Positions 6,254 to 13,370 of a DNA stretch of 16,240 nt are shown in pieces. The notes under the pieces are model-generated. The model worked only from the letters and a program-made list of their open reading frames with translations. It was not told the DNA's origin and searched no databases. How positions within the stretch are numbered: the stretch's first letter is position 1; the number at the start of each line of letters is the position of its first letter. A program made the translations under genes and the position numbers. The stretch lies in the NCBI GenBank assembly GCA_963169055.1, contig CAUJFU010000146.1, positions 1 to 16,240 of the forward strand, given 5' to 3'. This DNA is from Myxococcota bacterium. Lineage in GTDB: Bacteria; Myxococcota_C; UBA6777.

Positions 6254-7378
6254 ATGCAGATCACGCAACCCATCGCTTGGGAAAAAATAACACACGCCCA
6301 CGGACATGCAGACGACCTTCCCCTTCGCCTTCATGCCTTGCGCTCACCCATCCATCACGAACGCCTCGAAGCTCTCTCTTGGTGTTACGAAGCCCTCTGG
6401 CATCACGGCCTTGTCTTCGAAGCCAGCGCAGTCTCCATCCCTTTCCTGATCGAAATGCTCCAAGACCCCGGTGTCCAAGACAAAGAAGAACTCTTGTTGC
6501 TCCTCGCCCATCTCGCAACAGGCGAAACTTGCCCAAATACCTACGAGATCCCACAACATCGCCGCATGGCTCTGCTCCTTCCCGGTTGCGAAGAACCTCC
6601 CTCCCTCCATACCGCTTGGCTTCAACGCACACACGAAGAAGCCCGAAAAGGAATCGACCTCTATCTGCGATGCCTACACGCCCCCCAGTCCGCTTTGCGT
6701 GTTCACGCAGCCTTTCTGCTCGCCTGCTTCCCCCTTGAAAGCAAGCGCATCCAACACGCCCTCCAACAACGCCTACTCATCGAAGATCATCCCTGTGTCC
6801 TCGCAAGTATCCTCTTTGCGCTCGGTGTCCTCGAAATCGACGATATCCTGCTCGAGCCTTTGCTCGAAAGCTACCTTGTTTCCTCCCACCCCGCACTCGT
6901 CCGACTCGCCGCTGCCACTTCGCTCACCCGCCAAAACCCCCAACAACCCTCCCGCAACGCTCTACGCATCCTCATGCACACACTCACTCTTTCCGAAGTA
7001 TCCGACCTTTACGCAACTCTCCCTTGGGCCGAGTCCGATACAGTGGGCGATCTCAGCCGCTTGCTTTGTCATCTCGGTGAGGGCGTCCCCGAATTCGTCA
7101 TCCCCCGCCTTCTCGATCTCCTCCCCATCGTCGACCCCTACAGCGCTGTCCACATGACCTTCACACTCCTTGATCTCTCTCGCCTCGAATCTCCCGCCGA
7201 AGCCGCACGACTCGAACCCCTCCAACGCGAGATCCTCCACGCACTCGTCGACACCAAACACCTCTGGACGATCTCTCACGAGATCGCCGCCATCCTCGAC
7301 CTCTTCGGACTACCCACCCAACGCACCACCCTCCAAGCCTTCCTTCAAACCACCTCCCACCTCCAGATCGCTTCTTAA
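6254..7378 (+). CDS. HEAT-repeat protein
   Basis: The protein has 374 aa from the ATG at 6254, with AAGGA 7 bases upstream. It is all-helical and built from HEAT-like units. The N-terminus carries the pattern of a recognisable bacterial HEAT family: W..I.HA.G.A.DLP (9-23), then ALWHHGLVFEASAVSIPFLIEML (47-69 region), then a LLLLLAHLATGE helix. Later repeats appear as RVHAAFLLACFP and LVRLAAATSLTRQ. Proteins of this family act as scaffolds or binding partners; the partner is unknown. It has no signal peptide or membrane segment. Its stop codon is followed directly by an inverted-repeat element (7383-7547). It stands alone, divergent from the unknown gene upstream. Confidence 0.85.
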   Translation: MQITQPIAWEKITHAHGHADDLPLRLHALRSPIHHERLEALSWCYEALWHHGLVFEASAVSIPFLIEMLQDPGVQDKEELLLLLAHLATGETCPNTYEIPQHRRMALLLPGCEEPPSLHTAWLQRTHEEARKGIDLYLRCLHAPQSALRVHAAFLLACFPLESKRIQHALQQRLLIEDHPCVLASILFALGVLEIDDILLEPLLESYLVSSHPALVRLAAATSLTRQNPQQPSRNALRILMHTLTLSEVSDLYATLPWAESDTVGDLSRLLCHLGEGVPEFVIPRLLDLLPIVDPYSAVHMTFTLLDLSRLESPAEAARLEPLQREILHALVDTKHLWTISHEIAAILDLFGLPTQRTTLQAFLQTTSHLQIAS

Positions 7379-7382
7379 TCGA

Positions 7383-7547
7383 ACTTACGCAGTTGGGTCG
7401 TTTTCGTGGGGTGTGACGCCACACCCCGCCATAGACTGTCGCCCCTTGACCCCGAGAGGGGCGAAACGATCGTTGTTTTTCAAATCAGCGACCCTCTCGC
7501 TTGGACGTTCGCGAACACGGCTTTTTTAGAAACTGCGTAAGCCCTAC
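7383..7547. repeat. Inverted-repeat (MITE-like) element, copy A
   Basis: The left end ACTTACGCAGTT (7383-7394) is the inverted match of AACTGCGTAAGC (7531-7542), with an 11-bp perfect core. Inside are two strong hairpins: GGGGTGTG/CACACCCC (7407-7426) and CGCCCCT/AGGGGCG (7440-7463). There is also a palindrome GTTCGCGAAC (7507-7516) followed by CTTTTTT. The internal sequence GTGGGGTGTGACGCCAC recurs in reverse orientation near 12264-12280, and the ends match those of the element at 12017-12134. It fills the whole gap between two convergent genes and touches the stop codon of the EamA gene. No transposase is present, so it would be non-autonomous. Its hairpins could serve as a two-way transcription stop. 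Confidence 0.75.
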
Positions 7548-8464
7548 TTAACTAAAGGCTTTCGAGCTTGAAGACTCACCCACGCTACACTCGCCAACAA
7601 CAGCGCTCCGCCCCACCAGATCCCACGACTCGGTGCTTCCGACAAGATCAACCAAGCCAACAACGCCGCACCAATCGGCTCCAACAACAAGACCACCGCG
7701 ATCACATCCGCACGCACATACCGCAAACTCCAACTCATCGCATTATGCCCCACCATCTGCGGCAACAAAGCCATCGCCCCAAACAACCCCCACACCTCCC
7801 ACCCAAATCCCCACAACGGAACCCCCCAAACCATCGCCATGATCAACAAAACACACCACGCCCCCGCCAACGTCGCCGACGCATACGACCACACATCCAA
7901 CTGCGCACGAACCCGCCGACCCAACAACAGATATCCGCTCGCTGCCACCGCCCCCAACAACGCTAAGCCATTCCCCAACAATGGATTCGGCGCTCCTGCG
8001 ATCTCGCTATCCAACGCCACGATCCCCGCTCCCAACAGCGCTAGCCCCACCCCCAACCATGCCCTTCCAGATAACCGCTCCCCCACAACAAACGGCGACA
8101 TCAACCCCACCCAAATCGGATTCGTCGTCACCAACAACACCGACGCCGCAACACTTGTGTACGACAAACTACTGATCCACGCCCCAAAATGCACCCCCAA
8201 ACACACCCCCGACAACAACAAACGCCATCGCTGATCCACCGATAACAACGCGACTTCGCGCCGCCTCGACACAGAAAACCACAGCGGCAGCAACAACACA
8301 CTCGCCAACGTCACCCGCCAAAAAGCGATGCTCAACGGCGGAGCTTGCTTGGCCAATCGCACCAAGATCGCCGACGAGGACACCGCCAACACCCCCGCTG
8401 CCAACACCAACACCAACCGCAACCACGGAACCGTCTCTCCCACCACCTTCCGCTCAGAGAACAT
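7544..8464 (-). CDS. DMT superfamily (EamA) transporter
   Basis: The protein has 306 aa and about ten predicted membrane helices, arranged as two EamA halves, as usual for drug/metabolite exporters. Recognisable pieces include LAVSSSAILVRLAKQAPPLSIAFWR at the first helix, SLSYTSVAASVLLVTTNPIW before the middle, GERLSGRAWLGVGLALLGAGIV, and in the second half VRADVIAVVLLLEPIGAALLAWLILSE. The substrate cannot be told. The ATG at 8464 lies inside the end of the preceding gene; the two overlap by 11 bases, which suggests translational coupling. The stop codon TAG (7546-7544) falls in the edge of the inverted-repeat element. The frame and family are secure. Confidence 0.93.
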   Translation of the reverse strand: MFSERKVVGETVPWLRLVLVLAAGVLAVSSSAILVRLAKQAPPLSIAFWRVTLASVLLLPLWFSVSRRREVALLSVDQRWRLLLSGVCLGVHFGAWISSLSYTSVAASVLLVTTNPIWVGLMSPFVVGERLSGRAWLGVGLALLGAGIVALDSEIAGAPNPLLGNGLALLGAVAASGYLLLGRRVRAQLDVWSYASATLAGAWCVLLIMAMVWGVPLWGFGWEVWGLFGAMALLPQMVGHNAMSWSLRYVRADVIAVVLLLEPIGAALLAWLILSEAPSRGIWWGGALLLASVAWVSLQARKPLVK

Positions 8465-9395
8465 CCAACATCACCCCCCGCGACATCCACCCATCCAATA
8501 TCTCTTTGTCCGAAACCTCCCGACAGTCCAGCAGATCCCGCAACAACGCTTGCGCCAAATGCTCTTCCGCACGAAAAGCCCAGATCACCTCACGCTCGCC
8601 TTGTGACCACAACATCAAACGCTGGCCCACTTCTCCCACAAAGATCATCCCCCGTTCTGGAACCGCCTGATCCCGCAACGGCAACGCCCGCAACTGCAAC
8701 TCCACCCGCTCATCCCCAGACAATGCCTCGTACCACAACGAAAACTCCGGTCCAAACCAACACAAGGACCCTTCTTCCACCAACAACCGAAGCTCCAACA
8801 ATGCCACACACAACGCTTCCGCGCTGCGGCTCGACACCTGATCCGAAAGATGTCGCAAGATCACCTGCTTGCTCAACGCAGAACGCCGATACGCCTCGCT
8901 TGCCTCACGCGGCGGCTGTAGGCGCATCCCTGCATCCATCCACTGCGCAAACACTTGCAACAGCGCTGGATTCATCCGAAACGGTCTCTGCGCTCCGCCA
9001 CCCTTCGCTCCTGCAAGTTGTCGCGCTAAATTCTCCGCAAGACGCCCATACACCACGGGCTTCGAAAAGCTGCACGTCTCTTGGTGATCAAATCCCGCCA
9101 CTACCGCACGACCCCCCCGCAAAAAATACGTCACCCGCTGACGGCTTCCCGCCGCAAAAGACGTGACGGCCAAACAGTACGCAGGACGTGCGATCACTTC
9201 GAGTGCTTCCCGCGCCTCCTCGCACAAACCCCCTTCGCCCAACAAGCCTTGGCCCTCCAAAGCCTCACGATACGCCGTCAGATCTTCCATCTGCCCCCGC
9301 AACATCGGCGCAAATGGACACCCCTCACTCGTTTGAATGGTGCTTTGGCCCAACAAAGCTTTCATCGCTTTGTAATGCACCCGATACACGGACAT
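8454..9395 (-). CDS. Hypothetical soluble protein, coupled to the EamA gene
   Basis: The protein has 313 aa from the ATG at 9395, with GGGGA 7 bases upstream; the frame extends to 9524 but the added residues look non-coding. I do not recognise a family. It has no signal peptide or membrane segment and is rich in Leu, Ala, Arg and Glu, so it is probably helical and cytoplasmic. A central stretch (ARPAYCLAVTSF..., VTYFLRGGRAVVAGFD) and a later one (RGMIFVGEVGQRLMLWS, EVIWAFRAEEHLAQALLRDLL) have a similar beta-then-helix rhythm, which may point to an internal duplication. Its stop overlaps the EamA start by 11 bases, so the two are probably one operon. The gap of 226 bases to the gene upstream shows no clear promoter. 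Confidence 0.78.
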   Translation of the reverse strand: MSVYRVHYKAMKALLGQSTIQTSEGCPFAPMLRGQMEDLTAYREALEGQGLLGEGGLCEEAREALEVIARPAYCLAVTSFAAGSRQRVTYFLRGGRAVVAGFDHQETCSFSKPVVYGRLAENLARQLAGAKGGGAQRPFRMNPALLQVFAQWMDAGMRLQPPREASEAYRRSALSKQVILRHLSDQVSSRSAEALCVALLELRLLVEEGSLCWFGPEFSLWYEALSGDERVELQLRALPLRDQAVPERGMIFVGEVGQRLMLWSQGEREVIWAFRAEEHLAQALLRDLLDCREVSDKEILDGWMSRGVMLDVL

Positions 9396-9621
9396 GAACG
9401 CATCCCCGTTGTCTGCGGAACCGATACGATGGCTCGTTTTTCTTCTTCCCAAACAAACCACCGCCACGCAAAAAAAAGCTATCCTTGGCCCTTCGTCGCG
9501 CACTTTCCGCGTTTCTCCCTCCAAGATGTCGGGAGTTCACTTGACACGTTCCCCAATATAAAGCACCCCGCGTTCAAAAACAAAATGCCTCCCCCACTTC
9601 TCCCACCACCACACCCCTCGA

Positions 9622-9915
9622 TCACACCGATGAGCCGTCCTCTTCTTCGCGTCGCTTGCTCTCTTCTTCCCAATCGATCGCCGGTCCCCAGAAATCTTCG
9701 GTCAACAACCATCGCAAATTTCTTGATCGGAGCACTCGCCGACCTGCCGCTTCCCACATCGTCCGCCCGTCCCCTTCGACTTCTTCGGTCTCCGAAGACA
9801 ACACGCTGTCGTGATGCGACAACATCACCACCTCACGCGCCTTCGTCGCGCTCCATTCTTCCGCATCTCCCCAACGCATACGCTCTAGCGACGATGAATG
9901 GGATCGCTTCAACAT
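9622..9915 (-). CDS. Small acidic hypothetical protein
   Basis: The protein has 97 aa. The ATG at 9915 is preceded by a perfect AGGAGGT with 5-base spacing, the main reason to call it. The protein is charged throughout (begins MLKRSHSSSLERMRWGD; ends EEESKRREEEDGSSV), with one Trp-rich patch near TMWEAAGRRVL and FWGPAIDWEEE. No signal peptide, membrane helix or known motif is visible. It lies between the GMC oxidoreductase (155 bases upstream, same strand) and the 313-aa gene (226 bases downstream, same strand). The function is unknown. Confidence 0.6.
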   Translation of the reverse strand: MLKRSHSSSLERMRWGDAEEWSATKAREVVMLSHHDSVLSSETEEVEGDGRTMWEAAGRRVLRSRNLRWLLTEDFWGPAIDWEEESKRREEEDGSSV

Positions 9916-10070
9916 CAAGACCTCCTCTTTCCGAGCCTCGGTTGCCTCTTCAGATCAACCCGCTCTCTGTATCGCTTCCAATCGAAAAACACGCGCACCA
10001 AACAAACCCCCACCACAAGACAACCCGCGCTACCTGCCGTCACTTTTCGGCAACAACTCTCGACAACCGT

Positions 10071-11795
10071 TCATCCATTCTCCGATGGATCGGCTTGTTC
10101 GGAAACAGGGAGGTAGACGTTGGGATTCTTGTGAAACGCCCATCGTTTCTCGATCGCGGCAAGCTGCGCCTCTGTCCATGCGGGTTCGATCGCGGGCCGG
10201 TAGGTCGCCCCTTCTTTCACGGGAATTTTGCTCATCGCTCGCTCTGTCATCGCGGTGATGGTCAGACTTGGATTGACGCCCAAGTTGGCAGGAACCGCCG
10301 AACCATCGCACACATACAACCCTTTGTGACCAAAGACTTCGTGGTTGGCGTCGATCACTCCCGTTGCAGCAGAATCACCGATCACAGACCCACCCAAAAT
10401 ATGCGCTGTTGTCGGAACATTTAGCAGCACCTCAGGGATCGATGATAGCGGAACACCGTTGGTTTTGTGCGCGATCGAACGAGCGACTTGGTTTCCTAAC
10501 GGGATATAGGTCGGGATCGCTTCTCCATCTTTCGGCATCACCGTATCCAAGCCTCGCCCCCACAACGTCCGCCACGAACGACGCATCCGCAAACCCACCG
10601 CATTATCGAGCGTCTGCATCACCAACAACACAAAGGTTCTTTGCGCCCAACCAAAGGGCCACAACGTCGACAAAAACTTGCGCGGGTGGCTTGCTGCCGT
10701 CTTCACCCACTCCCAAGGGCGCCATCGACCCGGCCCTCCGTCCGTCATCAACGTCGCGATCCGACCGATCAGATCGCTGCCTTTGCTATAACGCACCACT
10801 TCGATATGCGTGTGATCATCGACATGCACCGAAGACGTAATCGCGATCCCCTTGCTGTGATCGATGCCTTCGCGAGTATCGCTCACTCCCAAGATCGCTT
10901 CGCTGTTTGTGCGCACCTGCTCACCAAGAAACGACGACACCTTCGGCAAAGACCCACGCTCTCGCGCTTCGAACAATAGCTTGACAGTGCCCAACACCCC
11001 CGCAGAAAGGACAACATTGCGTGCGCGTGTCACTTTGACGTCTCGGCGCAACCATGATCCTGACCGCCGATGCACGATCTCGTACCCCCCACCTTCCAAT
11101 GCCCTGACATCCAAGACCGTTCGTTCGGGATGGATCGTGCATCCAAGCTTTTCCGCAAGGTACAAATAGTTCTTGTCAAGCGTATTCTTCGCCCCAAAAC
11201 GACACCCCACCATACAACCACCACAGAAATTACAACCCGTTCGCTCCGGTCCTGCCCCGCCAAAATACGGATCAGGCTCGGTCTTCTCCGCATGGCCAAA
11301 GTACACACCCACGGGCGTTTTCACAAAAGTATCGCCTTTTCCCAACTCCTCCGCCGCCTGCTGCAACAGGCGATCCGCCTCTCCTTCATAGATGTTCCTT
11401 GTCACACCCAACATATACTGCGCCGTCCGATAATGCGGCAACAGCTCGCCCTTCCAGTCGATATCTTTCGGCCACTGCGCCGCTGAAAAAAACGACTCTG
11501 GCGGAACATACAAGGTATTCGCATACACCAACGATCCCCCACCCACCCCCGCACCCGACAACACAAACACGTCGGACAACAACGTCATCCGAAAAATCCC
11601 CATACACCCGGCCTGCGGCAACCACAAAAACCGCCGAACATCCCAATTCGTCTCCGCGTAGTCCTGCGCTCGAAAACGCTTGCCTTGCTCAAACACCGCC
11701 ACGCTGTAGCCTTTTTCGCTCAACCGCAACGCCGACACCGATCCCCCAAATCCCGAACCAACCACCGCAAAGTCGACGTCAAATGATTCACCCAT
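10071..11795 (-). CDS. GMC family FAD-dependent oxidoreductase, ChoD (cholesterol oxidase)-like
   Basis: The protein has 574 aa from the ATG at 11795, with GGAGG 8 bases upstream; a GTG at 11831 would add 12 poorly fitting residues. The family oxidises alcohols or sterols using FAD. The dinucleotide-binding GSGFGG is at 13-18, AGVGGGSLVYANTLYVPPE near 83-101, HILGGSVIGD from H465, and NLGVNPSLTITAMTERA from 504, giving the usual active-site His/Asn pair (H465, N508). The length, these blocks and segments such as DPYFGGAGPERTGC strongly recall mycobacterial ChoD as I remember it. A four-cysteine motif C189-x2-C-x2-C-x3-C199 is present. There is no signal peptide. The substrate cannot be read from sequence; a sterol or other bulky hydrophobic alcohol is plausible. 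Confidence 0.93.
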   Translation of the reverse strand: MGESFDVDFAVVGSGFGGSVSALRLSEKGYSVAVFEQGKRFRAQDYAETNWDVRRFLWLPQAGCMGIFRMTLLSDVFVLSGAGVGGGSLVYANTLYVPPESFFSAAQWPKDIDWKGELLPHYRTAQYMLGVTRNIYEGEADRLLQQAAEELGKGDTFVKTPVGVYFGHAEKTEPDPYFGGAGPERTGCNFCGGCMVGCRFGAKNTLDKNYLYLAEKLGCTIHPERTVLDVRALEGGGYEIVHRRSGSWLRRDVKVTRARNVVLSAGVLGTVKLLFEARERGSLPKVSSFLGEQVRTNSEAILGVSDTREGIDHSKGIAITSSVHVDDHTHIEVVRYSKGSDLIGRIATLMTDGGPGRWRPWEWVKTAASHPRKFLSTLWPFGWAQRTFVLLVMQTLDNAVGLRMRRSWRTLWGRGLDTVMPKDGEAIPTYIPLGNQVARSIAHKTNGVPLSSIPEVLLNVPTTAHILGGSVIGDSAATGVIDANHEVFGHKGLYVCDGSAVPANLGVNPSLTITAMTERAMSKIPVKEGATYRPAIEPAWTEAQLAAIEKRWAFHKNPNVYLPVSEQADPSENG

Positions 11796-11848
11796 CTTTC
11801 TTTCCTCCGCTTCTTTCTTCGTTTTGATCACCCCGCCATGCTAACGCT

Positions 11849-11888
11849 CCCCTCCCGCTTCTCGCAACCCCCCCTCCCGCTTCTCGCA
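11849..11888. repeat. Direct repeat, 18 bp, period 22
   Basis: CCCCTCCCGCTTCTCGCA occurs at 11849-11866 and again at 11871-11888, with a third partial copy (CCTCCCGCTT) from 11892. It lies just upstream of the minus-strand GMC oxidoreductase, about 55-95 bases before its start. It could be a regulatory site or slippage; nothing else supports either. Confidence 0.8.
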
Positions 11889-12016
11889 CAACCTCCCGCT
11901 TTGTTTCACGCCTGCGACAAATCGCCACATCCCACCGCGCTTGCCTACTCCGACCGATCTCGCTATACCTCAAACGTTTGCGTGCGCTCCGCTCGCCTCC
12001 TTCGCTCCGAATAAAG

Positions 12017-12134
12017 ATAGGACTTACGCGGTTCGATACGAAAAAGGCCCATGTTTGGGCGCGGGCGGTTCGCGAACCGCCCCTACAACGGGTTGATTCT
12101 TCACGGTTTCCCTCTTCAACTGCGTAACCCCTAT
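12017..12134. repeat. Inverted-repeat (MITE-like) element, copy C
   Basis: The left end ATAGGACTTACGCGGTT (12017-12033) and the reverse complement of the right end, ATAGGGGTTACGCAGTT (12134-12118), match at 14 of 17 positions. The 118-bp element contains a perfect 20-bp palindrome GGGCGGTTCGCGAACCGCCC at 12063-12082 and a smaller hairpin GCCCA/TGGGC just before it. No coding capacity is visible. Its ends match those of copy A, but its interior differs, so it belongs to a related but distinct subfamily. Flanking target-site duplication is unclear. Confidence 0.75.
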
Positions 12135-12149
12135 AAAGAGCAACGACGT

Positions 12150-12306
12150 GGAAGAGAAAAAAACCCGCGTTCGCAGATGCCCTAGCAACAAAGTCGTTGG
12201 TTTTAAAAAACTCTATTCGTCCCGTCAATACGGGGTCAAGGGGGCTTCGCTCCCTTGTGGGGCGTGGCGTCACACCCCACAAAAACAAACCCAACCAGTC
12301 GGTACA
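12150..12306 (-). repeat. Diverged reverse copy of the inverted-repeat element (copy B)
   Basis: Read on the minus strand, this stretch parallels the interior of copy A in the same order: GGTTGGG, then GTGGGGTGTGACGCCAC exactly (12280-12264), then CTTGACCCCG (about 12238-12229), then TGCGAAC.CGG followed by a T-run (near 12172-12150). The ends are eroded and it abuts copy C. It lies immediately upstream of the metal-binding gene and may carry that gene's promoter, though no good -35/-10 pair is visible. Confidence 0.65.
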
Positions 12307-12332
12307 TTCTTAACCCATACGGAGATTTTTTG

Positions 12333-12950
12333 ATGAAGCCATTCACCCCATCCTCTTCTCGCCTCGCCGCATTTGCACCTATCTTGTCGGCCCTGCTCCT
12401 GATCGCTGCGGCCCTTCCATCCGGCCTTTCCTCTCTTTCCATCGCTTCCCCCAAACCACACACTCCCCCCGCACACACCAAGCAGATCACCATCGATCTT
12501 TCAGGTCTGCACTGCGGAGGCTGCGTTGAAAGCACCACCCGCGCTATTCAATCCCTCCCGGGCGTTCAAAAAGCAAACGTCACCCTCGATCCGCAACGTG
12601 CGATCGTCACTTACGCCCCCAAACAAGTCACCCCACAGCAAATGCTCCTAGCCATCGAAAAAGCCGGATACAAGGGCGTGATTCGCGCAGAAACAGCCCC
12701 TGCCAAACCACGCACTCCCCCCAACCCTCAAGCCACCTCCAACCAAAAAGTCACCCTCAAGATCGCCGGCATGAGTTGTGGCGGTTGCGTCGCACGCATC
12801 ACCGAAGCCCTCCAAAAAACCAAAGGCGTCCTCCACACCCAAGTCACCCTCGAACCTCCCCAAGCCATCGTCTCTTTCCAACCCAAACTGACCAACCCCT
12901 CCCAGCTTGCCCAGATCATCCGCGATGCCGGATACCGCGTCCTCCCTTAA
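12333..12950 (+). CDS. Exported protein with two heavy-metal-associated (HMA) domains
   Basis: The protein has 205 aa from the ATG at 12333, with GGAG 8 bases upstream; the longer open frame runs through the repeat element and is not credible. Residues 11-37 are a hydrophobic signal or anchor. Two HMA folds follow: domain 1 with GLHCGGCVEST (C61xxC64) at about 50-120, a Pro-rich linker (122-135), and domain 2 with GMSCGGCVARI (C149xxC152) at about 138-205. Both end with the usual AGY motif (ekAGYKG, rDAGYRV). Such CxxC domains bind Cu(I), Hg(II) or Zn(II). With an N-terminal export signal this is a periplasmic binder, in the style of MerP but doubled. No P-type ATPase or metal regulator is adjacent. 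It is convergent with the anti-sigma gene, 48 bases away. Confidence 0.9.
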   Translation: MKPFTPSSSRLAAFAPILSALLLIAAALPSGLSSLSIASPKPHTPPAHTKQITIDLSGLHCGGCVESTTRAIQSLPGVQKANVTLDPQRAIVTYAPKQVTPQQMLLAIEKAGYKGVIRAETAPAKPRTPPNPQATSNQKVTLKIAGMSCGGCVARITEALQKTKGVLHTQVTLEPPQAIVSFQPKLTNPSQLAQIIRDAGYRVLP

Positions 12951-12998
12951 TAAACCGACCCCTGATGCGCCCGAACTCTGTTTCCTTGATGCTTTCGA

Positions 12999-13307
12999 TC
13001 AACGCTTCTTGATCCACACAGGGCGGCCGATCCACACACCATCCATATCCACTTCAAACTCCTGCTCCGCCCGATCTCTCGGCAAAGTAAGCGCCCGACT
13101 CATCACTTGAGCAAAGTCCTCGGGCAACATCTCCTCTTGAATTTGACCCACCAACAATCGCATCTGTCGAAACTGCCGCAGATAACGCCGACACCTCCAA
13201 CAGATCGCCATGTGAAAGTAAAAACCCAGTCTTTCGCTCCAAGACGCCTCACCGTCGACGATCCGATCGATCCGCCGCACCATCGCGTCACAACGCATCA
13301 CATCCAT
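12999..13307 (-). CDS. Zinc-finger anti-sigma factor
   Basis: The protein has 102 aa from the ATG at 13307, with GAGG 6 bases upstream. It has the anti-sigma zinc-finger pattern: C6, VDGE (17-20), then H32-x3-C36-x2-C39 in FHMAICWRCRRYLRQF. Proteins of this type hold an ECF sigma factor inactive and may release it on thiol oxidation or another signal. No membrane helix is present, so this would be a soluble, cytoplasmic member. It follows the sigma gene on the same strand with a 63-base gap, the standard arrangement for a sigma/anti-sigma operon. The pairing is inferred from position. Confidence 0.88.
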   Translation of the reverse strand: MDVMRCDAMVRRIDRIVDGEASWSERLGFYFHMAICWRCRRYLRQFRQMRLLVGQIQEEMLPEDFAQVMSRALTLPRDRAEQEFEVDMDGVWIGRPVWIKKR

Positions 13308-13370
13308 CTTCTTCCTCGCTAAGGCTCCTTGTCGTATCTACGATTTTTTCGATAAACAACACAGAACAAG

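Noticed and set aside
9541-9562. TTGACA followed by TATAAA on the + strand
   Set aside because: The spacer is only 10 bases and no plus-strand gene lies downstream.
9081-10424. 447-codon plus-strand open frame
   Set aside because: It crosses the end of the GMC oxidoreductase and the 97-aa gene in antisense, has Pro/Arg/His-rich low-quality composition and no known domain.
12255-12332. Upstream extension of the HMA protein frame
   Set aside because: It reads through repeat copy B; the ATG at 12333 has its own GGAG site and begins the signal peptide.
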